27,379 nt of DNA from Sphingobacteriales bacterium (GTDB taxonomy: Bacteria > Bacteroidota > Bacteroidia > Chitinophagales > JADIYW01): assembly GCA_016721245.1 (NCBI GenBank), contig JADKIQ010000011.1, forward strand, positions 1-27,379. Reading direction: 5' to 3'. The position numbers were made by a program, and so were the translations under genes. This document shows, piece by piece, positions 8,760-17,888 of this stretch; position 1 is the first letter of the stretch, and each line of letters begins with the position of its first letter. The notes under the pieces are model-generated. The model searched no databases and was not told the DNA's origin. It was given only the letters and a program-made list of their open reading frames with translations.

Positions 8760-9683
8760 ATGAATTATACATTGAATCAATTGCGCATCTTTTTAAAAGT
8801 GGCACAAACGGAAAGCATTACCAAAGCTGCAGAAGTACTGCATTTAACACAACCTGCAGTGTCCATACAACTCAAAAATTTTCAGGATCAGTTTGAAATA
8901 CCGCTGACGGAAGTCATTGGAAGAAGATTGTATTTAACTGAATTTGGAAAAGAAATAGCAACGGCTGCGGAAAAAATTCTGGATGAAGTAAATGCCATCA
9001 GCTATAAGACACAGGCATACAAAGGGCAATTGACAGGTAAGTTAAAAATTTCCGTTGTGTCGACGGGAAAGTATGTGATTCCATACTTTCTGACTGATTT
9101 TTTAAAACAACATACGGGAGTCGAATTGCTGCTGGATGTAACAAATAAAGCAAAGGTGATAGAAAGCCTCGAAAAAAATGAAGTGGATTTTTCGCTGGTA
9201 TCCGTGCTTCCTGCCAACATGAAACTGGATAAGGTGGAGCTTATGCAGAATAAATTATTTGTGGTGGGTAATCAGGATATGAAATTTTCGCGCAAAGAAT
9301 ACGACAAAAAGATTTTTGAAACCATACCTCTTATTTATAGAGAAAAAGGTTCGGGTACCCGTTTTGTAATGGAAAAATTTATTGAGAAAAATAAATTGCC
9401 GGTACACAAAAAAATGGAGCTAACCTCCAATGAGGCAGTAAAACAAGCGGTAATAGCAGGCCTTGGATATTCTATCATGCCCCTGATTGGCATTAAGAAC
9501 GAATTGAATAATGGCAGCCTTCAAATTATTCCCGTGAAAGGCTTCCCGATAAAATCAGTGTGGAATTTAATCTGGCTGAAAGAAAAAAATCTGTCTCCCG
9601 TGGCTTCGGCTTTTTTGCAATATGTACGCAAAGAAAAAAATAATATTATTAAACAAAAGTTTGACTGGTTTGAGCAGTATTGA
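8760..9683 (+). CDS. LysR family transcriptional regulator (CbbR/RbcR-like)
   Basis: A complete 307-residue ORF. The N-terminal winged helix-turn-helix covers about residues 4-62, with the LysR core ESITKAAEVLHLTQPAVSIQ and a linker helix. An effector-binding, periplasmic-binding-protein-like domain follows (about 90-290). It contains YREKGSGTRFVMEKF, and the AVIAGLGYSIMPLIGIKNEL segment that closes the ligand cleft. Overall it looks like the CbbR/CysB branch. It is transcribed divergently from icd across 90 nt, the classic layout for a LysR regulator and its target. Regulation of icd is an inference from context. The effector is unknown. Confidence 0.9.
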   Translation: MNYTLNQLRIFLKVAQTESITKAAEVLHLTQPAVSIQLKNFQDQFEIPLTEVIGRRLYLTEFGKEIATAAEKILDEVNAISYKTQAYKGQLTGKLKISVVSTGKYVIPYFLTDFLKQHTGVELLLDVTNKAKVIESLEKNEVDFSLVSVLPANMKLDKVELMQNKLFVVGNQDMKFSRKEYDKKIFETIPLIYREKGSGTRFVMEKFIEKNKLPVHKKMELTSNEAVKQAVIAGLGYSIMPLIGIKNELNNGSLQIIPVKGFPIKSVWNLIWLKEKNLSPVASAFLQYVRKEKNNIIKQKFDWFEQY

Positions 9684-9695
9684 TTTTGCAGTTGC

Positions 9696-10172
9696 TTAGA
9701 GTATAGCTTTTAGTGCTTCCATGTCTTTGTGGAAACTATCCAGATGTTTTTCTTTTGTTGTCTGAATGGCTTTTAATGCATGTTTAATTTGTGCCGCTGC
9801 TTTTGTTTTATTGCCGGAAACGATATGTGCACGTGCAGCAGATTCATACGCATACGCCGTATAAAATCCATCTGGTTTTTCGGTTTTGCAAAGCTGAATA
9901 TTTTCTTCTGCAAACAACAAAGCATTGGCACCATCGCCGATATGTGCATAGGCTCTGGAGATTTGCCATAAACTGATGGAAGTATGTGTGCTTGTATGTG
10001 CAGGTACTTGCTGCCATAAATAATACGAGGTGTGGACCAGATTTAATAAACTGATTTTTTCCTTTTTCGTCAGCTTCTTTTTATCCAGATATTTCCAGGC
10101 TTCATTAAACGTTTGCTTTGCCAGCTGCTGCAGGATGTCGACCGGCTTTTTCTTTTGCATCTTTGTTGTCAT
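9696..10172 (-). CDS. Hypothetical TPR-like protein
   Basis: A 158-residue ORF, with two or three helix-turn-helix pairs of TPR character: SLWQISRAYAHIGDGANALL, then AYAYESAARAHIVSGNKTKA. The N-terminus is basic (MTTKMQKKK) and has no signal peptide. A similar layout (NEAWKYLDKKKLTKKE, then WQISR.Y...) occurs in uncharacterised bacterial proteins of this size. Its ATG overlaps the TGA of the DUF6265 gene by 4 nt, so the two are translationally coupled. Function unknown. Confidence 0.7.
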   Translation of the reverse strand: MTTKMQKKKPVDILQQLAKQTFNEAWKYLDKKKLTKKEKISLLNLVHTSYYLWQQVPAHTSTHTSISLWQISRAYAHIGDGANALLFAEENIQLCKTEKPDGFYTAYAYESAARAHIVSGNKTKAAAQIKHALKAIQTTKEKHLDSFHKDMEALKAIL

Positions 10173-10675
10173 AATTTCTTCTTGTTAAATACGAAATCTT
10201 CAGTCCATTCTTTTTCTTTATCGTGCATGCTTAGTTTGACCACCAATTTATTTTTAATACGCTGATAGGTCATTCCATTGAAGTAAGCAGTTTGATTTTT
10301 CACTTTTATCAACTTAAATATAGTCCAGTCTGTTTTTTCTTCCCAGGGTGATAAGTCAGCGCTGAAATGTTTAAGTTTTACGGATAGCGTACTGTCACTT
10401 TCCTGAATAAGATGCATGTATTCGGTAAACTGCAGTTTCCCTTTTTCATAAAAACGGAAAATGCCCTGCATACTGTTGTCGTTTGCTGTCATCCAGAGTT
10501 CATCACAGTTTCCACCGAGACCAGTTCCTTTCCAATTGCCTGCAAGCCAGGATAATTTTGAAATATCGGTTTTCTGCTGCGTGATTCCATCTTTAAGTTT
10601 TAAGATTTCCTGTGCCTGCGCAGCCTTGCAAAATGTAATTAAAAGACTGAAAAAAATAATTATTCTGGTGTTCAT
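10169..10675 (-). CDS. DUF6265 domain secreted protein
   Basis: 168 residues. An N-terminal signal peptide (about 1-21, ending KAAQA) is followed by a lipocalin-like beta domain with the DUF6265 hallmarks LSWLAGNWKGTG (42-53), CDELWM (57-62) and MQGIFRFYEKGK (69-80). It is probably periplasmic. The family has no assigned function. It sits upstream of, and overlaps, the TPR-like gene by 4 nt. Confidence 0.75.
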   Translation of the reverse strand: MNTRIIIFFSLLITFCKAAQAQEILKLKDGITQQKTDISKLSWLAGNWKGTGLGGNCDELWMTANDNSMQGIFRFYEKGKLQFTEYMHLIQESDSTLSVKLKHFSADLSPWEEKTDWTIFKLIKVKNQTAYFNGMTYQRIKNKLVVKLSMHDKEKEWTEDFVFNKKKL

Positions 10676-10816
10676 ACTAGAAATTTAAGGAGAATTTTTC
10701 AGACTGTCAAACAGCCTTTTTCTTAGTAGCATGTTTATTGCAACACTAAATACATGAAGTAAGTAGCACATAAATAGTAAAGAGTCAATCCGGAGAAATA
10801 GGAATCTTATTTTAAA

Positions 10817-11269
10817 CTATCCAATACTTTTTTGCATGCACACACTGTTCTCCACGTTCTCGTATTGTCCGTAATTGGGAATTATGGTGTATCCTGATTT
10901 CTGATACAGATGAACGGCATCCGTTTGTTTTTTGCCGGTTTCTAAAACTGCTTCTTGGTAATTAAGTTCTGCAGCCCAGTTTTCCAGTTCTTTTAAGATA
11001 AGGCTTGCAATACCTTTGCCGCGTGATTCCGGTACTACATACATGCGTTTTATTTCTACAGATTTTGTGTCGTATGCTTTAAATGCACCGCAACCTATGG
11101 CTGTTTCATCTTCGTAACAAACGACTGCATTTTTTAGACTATCAATTTTATTATACTGAGCATAGAATGCATGATCATCGCCATCAATGATGCTGAGGTA
11201 TTTATCCAAATGTGCCACCAGCACCTGAAAGTCTGCATCGTCTGAAGTGGTTCTTTTTATAGTGAGCAT
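10817..11269 (-). CDS. GNAT family N-acetyltransferase
   Basis: 150 residues with the GNAT acetyl-CoA signature. Motif A is VEIKRMYVVPESRGKGIASL, where R83-G-K-G-I-A88 forms the pyrophosphate loop. Motif B is AVLETGKKQTDAVHLYQKSG, followed by a YGQYENVENSVCMQK end. Such small soluble acetyltransferases transfer acetyl from acetyl-CoA to amines. The substrate cannot be predicted. Its start codon is 2 nt downstream of the DUF2971 stop codon, so the two are very probably co-transcribed. Confidence 0.88.
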   Translation of the reverse strand: MLTIKRTTSDDADFQVLVAHLDKYLSIIDGDDHAFYAQYNKIDSLKNAVVCYEDETAIGCGAFKAYDTKSVEIKRMYVVPESRGKGIASLILKELENWAAELNYQEAVLETGKKQTDAVHLYQKSGYTIIPNYGQYENVENSVCMQKSIG

Positions 11270-11271
11270 GG

Positions 11272-11961
11272 TTATATGTCTGAAAATCTAACTGTTTTAT
11301 TTAAATTTAAAGAGGATAATTTTAGTTCGATTAAAGATTTAAAGTTTTGGTCTGCCTTAGGAGCTAAATAGATTTCGTCAATTAATTCATCTAAATCAAT
11401 ATTTATTTTTATTCCTTCTGGCAACAATAATAATTCTTTTGAATCATTATATCTTAATGATGTTACAATTCTTGCTTCATTCTCAAATTTAAAATACTCT
11501 CTTTTTTCAAAAAAGAATTGATAAGTGTTGCCATAATAATTATAATTTCGATTAGGATTTATATAGTTGACCAAACCAATATATTGTTCTTTCTCGTTAT
11601 CTTTAATGCTGTTAATTAATCTTTCTATATTTGATTTAATGGCTACTGCAGAACGGTAATCAGAATATATTTTCCAAAGTGAATAAGTTTCATTTTCATC
11701 TATTGACCATGAAGATATATAAGTAGATTTAGTCAGTGATTTTTCTGAAAAAGCATCTAATTTTTTTAATAAATTATTTTCACTCAACTCTCTTACTTTT
11801 CTTATTGGAATTCGGCCTTCAAATGTGTCTTCAAACTTGTCAGCTCTTGGTAAATACAATTTTTTACTGTCAATTAAATCTAGAAATTTCCACAAATCAA
11901 AGTATCGCCATATTACAGTTTTCTTATTAGGAGTTTGAATATTTCGATGTTCTTTATACAT
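11272..11961 (-). CDS. DUF2971 family protein
   Basis: 229 residues, markedly AT-rich and Asn/Lys/Ile-rich compared with recG or icd. Family landmarks are WRYFDLWKFLDLI (18-30), LYLPRADKFEDTFEG (35-49), SSWSIDENETYSLWKIY (83-99) and FENEARIV near residue 165. DUF2971 proteins have no established activity. They occur patchily across bacteria and often in accessory regions. With its base composition and its coupling to an acetyltransferase, this suggests a transferred accessory pair, which is inference only. Confidence 0.82.
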   Translation of the reverse strand: MYKEHRNIQTPNKKTVIWRYFDLWKFLDLIDSKKLYLPRADKFEDTFEGRIPIRKVRELSENNLLKKLDAFSEKSLTKSTYISSWSIDENETYSLWKIYSDYRSAVAIKSNIERLINSIKDNEKEQYIGLVNYINPNRNYNYYGNTYQFFFEKREYFKFENEARIVTSLRYNDSKELLLLPEGIKINIDLDELIDEIYLAPKADQNFKSLIELKLSSLNLNKTVRFSDI

Positions 11962-12085
11962 AACTACAATATTGTCATCAATTTAATTTTACATGAACTT
12001 TTGTTTCAAATAAAATATATGCGAGTAAATCAGTTTGGTTTTATTAATTGACAAGTTATAAACTTGCGATTGCCTAAGTTAATTG

Positions 12086-12807
12086 TTACCATTTTCTTTT
12101 TAAAAACCCCTTTGTCAAATATCCAGTGTATCCATTAACATAAACTTTAAAAAATAAATCATCAAAAGTATTGTCAATTACATATATTATAGAGTTTTTA
12201 GGGCATTTATATAATTCTTTGGAAATAACACTTGGTTTTTCATACAAATAGATATCAATAATTGGATTGTCAAAAGTTGTATAGAATTTGTACTGTCCAG
12301 TATATGAACTTTCGTTAGAATATGGATTTGAATAACTAGAAGAGTTATTGTCAATGTAATCATTATAACCATTTTTAATTGATAGAGTATTGTTAGAATA
12401 ATCGAATTCAATTTTACCTAACTTTTTAAAGCTGATTGACCTAAAAGTAATGGAGCATTTAAATTATGTACTACACTTGCCTTAACATTGTATATTTTAA
12501 TTTTGCCAATTTGTATTTCTTTTAAATTTATTTTTGTTCCTTCTTCGATTTCACCATTTGCAATCCTCTAATACTCTGTACCTAATACGTCGCTTTTACT
12601 TAAATATCCATTCTTTAGCATAAAATTTGCCTCTGTTAAGGAGATTGATACATCGCTTGCTCCTGTGTCAAAAATAAATTTAAGATTTAATCCGTTAACA
12701 CTACAAGGCATCATAAATATTCCGTTTTTATTTTCCATTTTTATAGTTGTTTGACTATATATTTGAAATATTGAAAATGTAAGTAGTATAAATATTGATT
12801 GTTTCAT
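12086..12807 (-). pseudogene. Retropepsin-like aspartic protease with C-terminal SH3-like domain (internal stop and frameshift)
   Basis: Starts ATG 12807 with a signal peptide (MKQSIFILLTFSIFQIYS). A clan-AA aspartic protease follows, with catalytic D47 in FIFDTGASDVSISL. An in-frame TAG at 12568-12570 replaces codon 80, yet the same frame continues RIANGEIEEGTKINLKEIQI and the typical SVVHNLNAPLLLGQSALKK. A one-base loss in a homopolymer near 12423 shifts into KIEFDYSNNTLSIKNG. The tail (about 12090-12280) reads like a bacterial SH3 domain: VISKELYKCPKNS, FKVYVNGYTGYLTKGFLK. TAA is at 12086. The family is a single-domain retropepsin with an added wall- or surface-targeting SH3b module. It could be a true pseudogene or carry two sequence errors. 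Confidence 0.7.
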
Positions 12808-12932
12808 AGTTTTACATTGAATAATTGCTGTATTTTTTTATATGCTCAACAAAACATTCAAATATACAAGTCATTATTGGCCGTTTATTCAAATCTTTAG
12901 TTCATTTATAAAGATAAATATTTTATAACAAC

Positions 12933-15050
12933 TCAACTAATATTCCTCCAAACGCTATTGCTGCCTTTCTGGTTTTGCAAATAATATTTCAAAGCAGCAT
13001 TCTCCGGTTTGTCTAAAGTGGCATCTTCTTCCAGTAAGGCAATCGCGGCTTTTCTGGCTTCTTCTATAATCGGTCCGTCGGTGGCAAGGTTGGCAATCTT
13101 CAAATCCACATTGCCGCTTTGCTGTGTGCCTTCCATATTGCCTGGTCCGCGCAACTGCAAATCCACTTCGGCAATCTTAAACCCGTCGTTGGTATCTACC
13201 ATCGTTTTGATACGCGTCTTGCCATCCGCACTAATCTTATGCGTCGTCATCAAAATGCAATACGATTGTTCCGCGCCACGTCCAACTCTGCCGCGCAACT
13301 GGTGCAGCTGCGACAAGCCGAAACGTTCCGCGTTTTCTATAATCATCACGCTGGCATTCGGCACGTTCACGCCCACTTCTATCACGGTGGTCGCCACCAT
13401 AATCTGCGTTTCGCCTTTTACAAAACGCTGCATTTCAAAATCCTTGTTTTCAGATTTCATTTTTCCATGCACAATACTTACGTTGTACTGCGGCAGCGGA
13501 AAAGCCCGCGATATACTTTCAAAGCCGTTTTGTAAATCCACCAAATCCAGCTTTTCACTTTCTTCAATTAACGGATATACGATATAGATTTGACGGCCCA
13601 GTTTTATTTCATCGCGCATAAAATCAAACACGCCGATGCGCTGTGTTTCGTAGCGGTGCACGGTTTTAATTGGTTTTCTTCCGGGCGGCAATTCATCCAA
13701 TACAGACACATCCAAATCACCATACAAGGTCATGGCTAAGGTGCGCGGTATCGGTGTAGCCGTCATAACCAGAATATGCGGTGCAATGGTATTTTTCTTC
13801 CAAAGCTTGGCGCGTTGTGCCACCCCAAAACGATGCTGTTCATCTATCACCACAATGCCGAGATTTTTAAATACCACATTGTCTTCCAGCAAAGCATGTG
13901 TGCCGAGTAAAATATGAATTTTGCCATCCGCTAAATCTGCCAGCAATTCTTTGCGGTGTTTGGATTTGGAGGAACCTGTCAGCAATTCAATGCGTACGCC
14001 GATTTTATCGCACAATTCTTTCAGACCTGCATAATGTTGCTGCGCTAATATTTCTGTCGGTGCCATCAGCGCTGCCTGGTAATTATTGTCAATTGCCATC
14101 AGCATCGTCAGTAAAGCCACAATGGTTTTTCCTGAACCCACATCGCCTTGCAGCAAACGATTCATTTGTTTACTGGACAAGGTATCTTTTCGTATTTCTT
14201 TCAGCACCCGTTTTTGCGCATTCGTCAGTTCAAACGGTAAAGCCTGTTCATAAAAATTTTTAAAGTAATGATCTACCTTCTCAAAGAAGATACCGGCTTC
14301 TCTTTTGCGGATAATTTTTAGTTGTAATAGGTTCAGTTGTATCAGAAATAATTCTTCAAACTTCAAGCGTTTTACGGCTTCGGTTTGCAAGGCTAAAGTT
14401 GCCGGTAAATGAATATTTTTTATCGCCTCGTATCTTCCGAACAATTTATATTTCGATAAAACGGATGCGGGTAAATTTTCAGTGATGTGCTCCGGTTTCA
14501 GCTGCGCCAGCAAGGTGATCATCAATTTGGAAATGCCTTTGCTGTCCAGACTTCTGGTCTTCATTTTTTCCGTGGTGTTGTACATGGCACGAAAGGTTCC
14601 CGCATCTTCCGCCGTATAGGCAGACAGTTTTTCCAGGTCAGGATGCGTGATGTTGAGCTTGCCGTTGAACCAGCTCGGTTTTCCGTACAGCACGTAGGTT
14701 TCTTTGCTGTCTAAACTTTTCACCAGCCATTTCACGCCCTGAAACCAAACTAATTCTATTTCTCCGTCGGCATCATAAAAAGTAGCGGTTAAACGTCTCG
14801 CTCTACCTTCGCCCAGTTCGCGAATATCTTTTAGTTTTCCTTTTAGTTGAATGAAGGTCTGTGTGTTGTCGATATGCTGTGTGGAATAAAACTGTGTGCG
14901 GTCGATATAACGATACGGATATAATTTCAGTAAATCACCGAAGGTGAAAATCTCCAATTCTTTTTTAAGAATGTCTGCACGCTCCGGACCAACACCTTTC
15001 AGATACTCGATAGGAGTAGCCAGAAATGATTTTGTTGCGGTAGATTGCAT
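12933..15050 (-). CDS. recG: ATP-dependent DNA helicase RecG
   Basis: A complete 705-residue ORF of usual RecG length. An N-terminal wedge/OB region (about 10-160) includes YLKGVGPERADILKKE. The SF2 helicase core has Walker A GDVGSGKT (302-309), APTEILAQQH (330-339), the DEQH box (403-406), MTATPIPRT (429-437) and the motif VI region QLHQLRGRVGRG. A C-terminal TRG-like segment follows. RecG remodels stalled replication forks and branch-migrates Holliday junctions. It is a single gene, divergent from the amidase across a 310-nt gap that holds a terminal-inverted-repeat element. Confidence 0.97.
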   Translation of the reverse strand: MQSTATKSFLATPIEYLKGVGPERADILKKELEIFTFGDLLKLYPYRYIDRTQFYSTQHIDNTQTFIQLKGKLKDIRELGEGRARRLTATFYDADGEIELVWFQGVKWLVKSLDSKETYVLYGKPSWFNGKLNITHPDLEKLSAYTAEDAGTFRAMYNTTEKMKTRSLDSKGISKLMITLLAQLKPEHITENLPASVLSKYKLFGRYEAIKNIHLPATLALQTEAVKRLKFEELFLIQLNLLQLKIIRKREAGIFFEKVDHYFKNFYEQALPFELTNAQKRVLKEIRKDTLSSKQMNRLLQGDVGSGKTIVALLTMLMAIDNNYQAALMAPTEILAQQHYAGLKELCDKIGVRIELLTGSSKSKHRKELLADLADGKIHILLGTHALLEDNVVFKNLGIVVIDEQHRFGVAQRAKLWKKNTIAPHILVMTATPIPRTLAMTLYGDLDVSVLDELPPGRKPIKTVHRYETQRIGVFDFMRDEIKLGRQIYIVYPLIEESEKLDLVDLQNGFESISRAFPLPQYNVSIVHGKMKSENKDFEMQRFVKGETQIMVATTVIEVGVNVPNASVMIIENAERFGLSQLHQLRGRVGRGAEQSYCILMTTHKISADGKTRIKTMVDTNDGFKIAEVDLQLRGPGNMEGTQQSGNVDLKIANLATDGPIIEEARKAAIALLEEDATLDKPENAALKYYLQNQKGSNSVWRNIS

Positions 15051-15116
15051 CGAAACAAAGATAATTAATTAGCTGATGTGTAAATTTGAAAAGAATAAAA
15101 AAGTATTGGAATTTTT

Positions 15117-15290
15117 AAAACACATAGACACATAGTTTTAATAAAAAAAAGAGCAAATCAGACCATACAATGCTGTTCGCCTGACAAGAAAATATAGAAG
15201 TAAGTTTCGCTTACCTATGTTTGTTTATGAGGGGACCGTTTAGGTTTCTACTAACCATTTAGCTTTCATCTCTATGTTTCTATGTGTTTT
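15117..15290. mobile_element. MITE-like element with 19-bp terminal inverted repeats
   Basis: The left end (15117-15135, AAAACACATAGACACATAG) and the right end (15272-15290, CTATGTTTCTATGTGTTTT) are inverted copies with 18 of 19 positions matching. Each end is built of two octamers (ACACATAG twice; CTATGTTT plus CTATGTGT). The 136-bp interior codes for nothing and holds small hairpins (GTAAG/CTTAC at about 15201-15215). It fills most of the 310-nt recG-amidase gap, which otherwise holds no gene that I can see. No target-site duplication is obvious. Confidence 0.55.
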
Positions 15291-15360
15291 GTTTTTTGAA
15301 AGCATTCATTTTTATGCAAAAGCTAATCATTTCTACGAATTAGTTTTGTAGATTTAAAGC

Positions 15361-16781
15361 ATGGGAAAAAGAATCAACGCCTTTACCGATGATGCACTCG
15401 GTACGATGGATGCCACAGCGCTTGCAGCTGCAATTTCAACAAAAAAAATATCCGTAAAAGAAGTAACCGAAGCAGCCATTGCACGTGCGGAAAAAGTAAA
15501 TCCAACCTTAGGTGCCATCGCTATTAAGATGTATGATGATGCACGAAATAACGATAAACTAAATCACGATGGACCATTTTATGGTGTTCCTACTTTCGTA
15601 AAAGACAATGATTTTATTAAAGGATATCCGGTGCAAAAAGGTACCGGTGCATTTGTTTCCAAAATTGCGAAGAAAAACAGTAAATATGTCAATCAGTTTT
15701 TTTCTTCCGGTGTGAACTGTATCGGCAAAACGACCATGCCAGAGTTCGGATTTATTTGCAGTACAGAAAATGAAAAATGGCATATCACCAGAAATCCATG
15801 GAATACAGATTATACAACGGGTGGCTCATCATCCGGTTCTGCTGCCATGGTGGCCAGTGGTGTGGTGCCGATTGCCACTGCGAATGATGGTGCCGGTTCT
15901 ACTCGTATTCCGGCATCTTGTTGTGGTTTGGTTGGGTTGAAGCCAACACGTAAACGTTTGTTTTATATGGAAGGCACGGAAACTTTGCCGGTGAATATTG
16001 TCTATCAGGTGTGCTTACACGCAGTGTACGCGACACTGCTGCGTTTTATGCTGCTGCGGAAAAATTTCATTACAATAGCAGATTGCCAAGAATAGGACAT
16101 GTACAAAATCCATTGAACAGAAAATTAAAGATTGCCTTCTTTGAAAATTTACCGGAAGGCAAACAAGGCCACATGGATGAAGATACCTTTCGCGTGCAAC
16201 TGGAAACGGCGAAATTATTAGAATCCTTAGGACATTCAGTTGAGATGATAAAAGTACCTTTGGATATAGAGTCACTCACCTTGCATTACCTGACCTACTA
16301 CGGTTTTTTATCTTATATGTCTATCAATTTCGGAAGACTGACACATGGTGCAGCTGTAGATAAATCTGTGTTGGAACCATTTACATTAGGCTTGGCAGAA
16401 ACATTTGCCAAACGAAAAACAAAATTATTAAGCAGCATAAGCACGTTGGTGCGTTCTGCAAAAGCAACGGAAGATAAATTAGAGAAAGATTATGATATCA
16501 TCATGACGGCGGTCACCACCAAACGTACGCCGGAAATCGGTTATTTTTCACCCTTATTAGATTATAAAGAAATCGCCTGGCGTGGTGCTGATTTTGCATC
16601 CTTTCTGCCATTATTTAATATATCAGGTTCGCCTGCTATTTCATTGCCATTAGGAACAGCATCCAACGATATGCCTGTAGGGGTGCAGTTTGTGGCACCT
16701 TTCGGACAAGATGCATTACTGCTTGAGTTGGCTTTGCAATTAGAAACGGCACAACCGTGGAAGTTTATTTACGATAAGTAG
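15361..16781 (+). CDS. Amidase signature family protein (one frameshift)
   Basis: Two overlapping frames join at about 16006, where one base is missing, into about 473 residues. The amidase signature catalytic triad is visible: Lys81 in GVPTFVKDND, the cis-Ser in TGGSSSGSAAMVASG (153-167), and the nucleophile S180 in NDGAGSTRIPASCCGL. GLKPTRKR and the late FNISGSPAISLPLG block also fit. The usual DxGGS loop is DGAGS here, a mild variant. Stand-alone amidases of this type hydrolyse carboxamides. No gatB or gatC lies nearby, so a GatA role in tRNA amidation is unlikely. The start ATG 15361 follows the TIR element by 70 nt. Confidence 0.88.
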
Positions 16782-16796
16782 AGAATAAATATCTTA

Positions 16797-17231
16797 CTAA
16801 AATTCCTTATAGCTATTCTGTTGTTTCGATTTTTTAAAACCAACAACAGTCATAGGAATGCCTGTAATTAAACATGCGGTACTTGGTGTGTATCCCATAA
16901 TTCCAACTAAAGCGGCAACAAAATCACCAATGTGATGATTTGTATAATTATCTGATACGCCATAAATAATTACGAATGGTGTAGTGGTTAAAATACCGGC
17001 GCCACCTAGACTGGTAAATACGAGGCCTGTTATTTTTAAACGTTTTGCACGTTTTGAATTATCTTCTGAATCAGCCTTATCTTTCTTATAGTAATCAGCT
17101 GAAATAATCAACTGATTTTTTTTAGCCGTTATCTTTTGATTACTTGCTGAAAAATCAATGGTAGTTGTTTGCTGTGCTTTTACTGTTATGTTGAAAAACA
17201 ATAATATGATTGCTGGAATATATTTGTTCAT
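16797..17231 (-). CDS. Hypothetical exported membrane protein
   Basis: 144 residues. A signal peptide (1-19, ending TVKA) is followed by a polar Lys-rich segment, then two hydrophobic Gly/Thr-rich stretches (about 67-93 and 104-132) that look like a helical hairpin. A basic tail follows. Such small proteins with TGLVFTSLGGAGI / LITGIPMTVVG hairpins are seen in Bacteroidota without known function. A -7-like TATATTTG ends only 5 nt before the ATG. It lies 42 nt after the gldD stop. Confidence 0.6.
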   Translation of the reverse strand: MNKYIPAIILLFFNITVKAQQTTTIDFSASNQKITAKKNQLIISADYYKKDKADSEDNSKRAKRLKITGLVFTSLGGAGILTTTPFVIIYGVSDNYTNHHIGDFVAALVGIMGYTPSTACLITGIPMTVVGFKKSKQQNSYKEF

Positions 17232-17235
17232 AAAA

Positions 17236-17243
17236 CAAATATA
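17236..17243 (-). promoter_or_regulatory. TAnnTTTG -7 element abutting the 16797-17231 gene
   Basis: On the minus strand TATATTTG matches the Bacteroidota -7 consensus exactly and ends 5 nt before the ATG at 17231. Transcription would start at or within a few bases of the start codon. No convincing -33 element is seen, so this may be chance in AT-rich DNA. Confidence 0.35.
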
Positions 17244-17273
17244 ATAAATGTTTTTTAAATAAGTGGGTTAATT

Positions 17274-17888
17274 TTATTTCCACTGCAGCGTTTCGATAAT
17301 ATGCTCAACGTCTTTACGGAAATATGTAACCGCCGGTGCAATTGAATCGGCATTTGGTGAGGCATAAAAATACAAGGAACCACGCAGAAAATGCTGACTG
17401 CTGTCTGTAATATAAAACTGTACGGCACTGGCTGCATTGCCGCCTACATCATACATAATTCCCGAAACATGTTTGTTCTTTCCGCTAACAGGTGTTTCGT
17501 CTATGTAGTCAGCTTTTACGGTATGTTTGAAAGTCAGCTTGTAACTGTCTTTGATTAATTTATCCAGCGGATTGGAAGTGCTGATAGCGGTATAACTCAA
17601 ATACACTTTTGCTTTGTATTCCGGAAAGATGATATTGAACCAGCAAGGATGCTCGTGCATTTCCTCTACGTTGGACGAATCCTTTTGTATCTTTCCGTAA
17701 TCCGCATATTCGAATGTAAACGGACAGGTTGCGTTGTCGTAGGTGATGAAATTACGCTGCTTTGGAAAATCAATGCGGAAATATCCATTGCGCTTCGGGG
17801 TATAGTTTTCCTGGCAGGATGTGAAAAGGATGAACAATGAACAATGAACAATGAACAATGTGAATTTTTCTAAATTCTTATTTTGCAT
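17274..17888 (-). CDS. gldD: Gliding motility lipoprotein GldD
   Basis: 204 residues. A lipoprotein signal ends in ILFTSC, with the lipidated C25. The GldD mature domain follows: YTPKRNGYFRIDFPKQ, CPFTFEYADYGKIQ, HPCWFNIIFPEYKAKVYLSY, SGIMYDVGGNAASAVQFYIT and FLRGSLYFYASPNADS. GldD is required for gliding and T9SS function in Flavobacterium johnsoniae. It lies directly after gldE, as usual. The hydrophobic core of the signal peptide (LFIVHCSLFI, about residues 11-20) is encoded by four exact tandem copies of a 7-nt repeat. The start codon lies in the loop between that repeat and its inverted partner. Confidence 0.95.
   Translation of the reverse strand: MQNKNLEKFTLFIVHCSLFILFTSCQENYTPKRNGYFRIDFPKQRNFITYDNATCPFTFEYADYGKIQKDSSNVEEMHEHPCWFNIIFPEYKAKVYLSYTAISTSNPLDKLIKDSYKLTFKHTVKADYIDETPVSGKNKHVSGIMYDVGGNAASAVQFYITDSSQHFLRGSLYFYASPNADSIAPAVTYFRKDVEHIIETLQWK

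Noticed and set aside
11272..11961. DUF2971 as part of a defence island
   Set aside because: No nuclease, restriction, reverse transcriptase or phage gene lies next to it. Patchy distribution alone is not enough.
12568..12570. TAG in the protease as a recoded codon (Sec/Pyl-type or read-through)
   Set aside because: No stem-loop or recoding context is visible, UAG recoding is not known in this phylum's chromosomes, and a second lesion lies downstream.
13009..13587. 192-codon plus-strand frame
   Set aside because: Antisense shadow of recG, which is complete and unambiguous.
15361..16781. Amidase as GatA
   Set aside because: No gatB/gatC nearby and the loop is DGAGS rather than the usual DxGGS. 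The general amidase family is the safer call.
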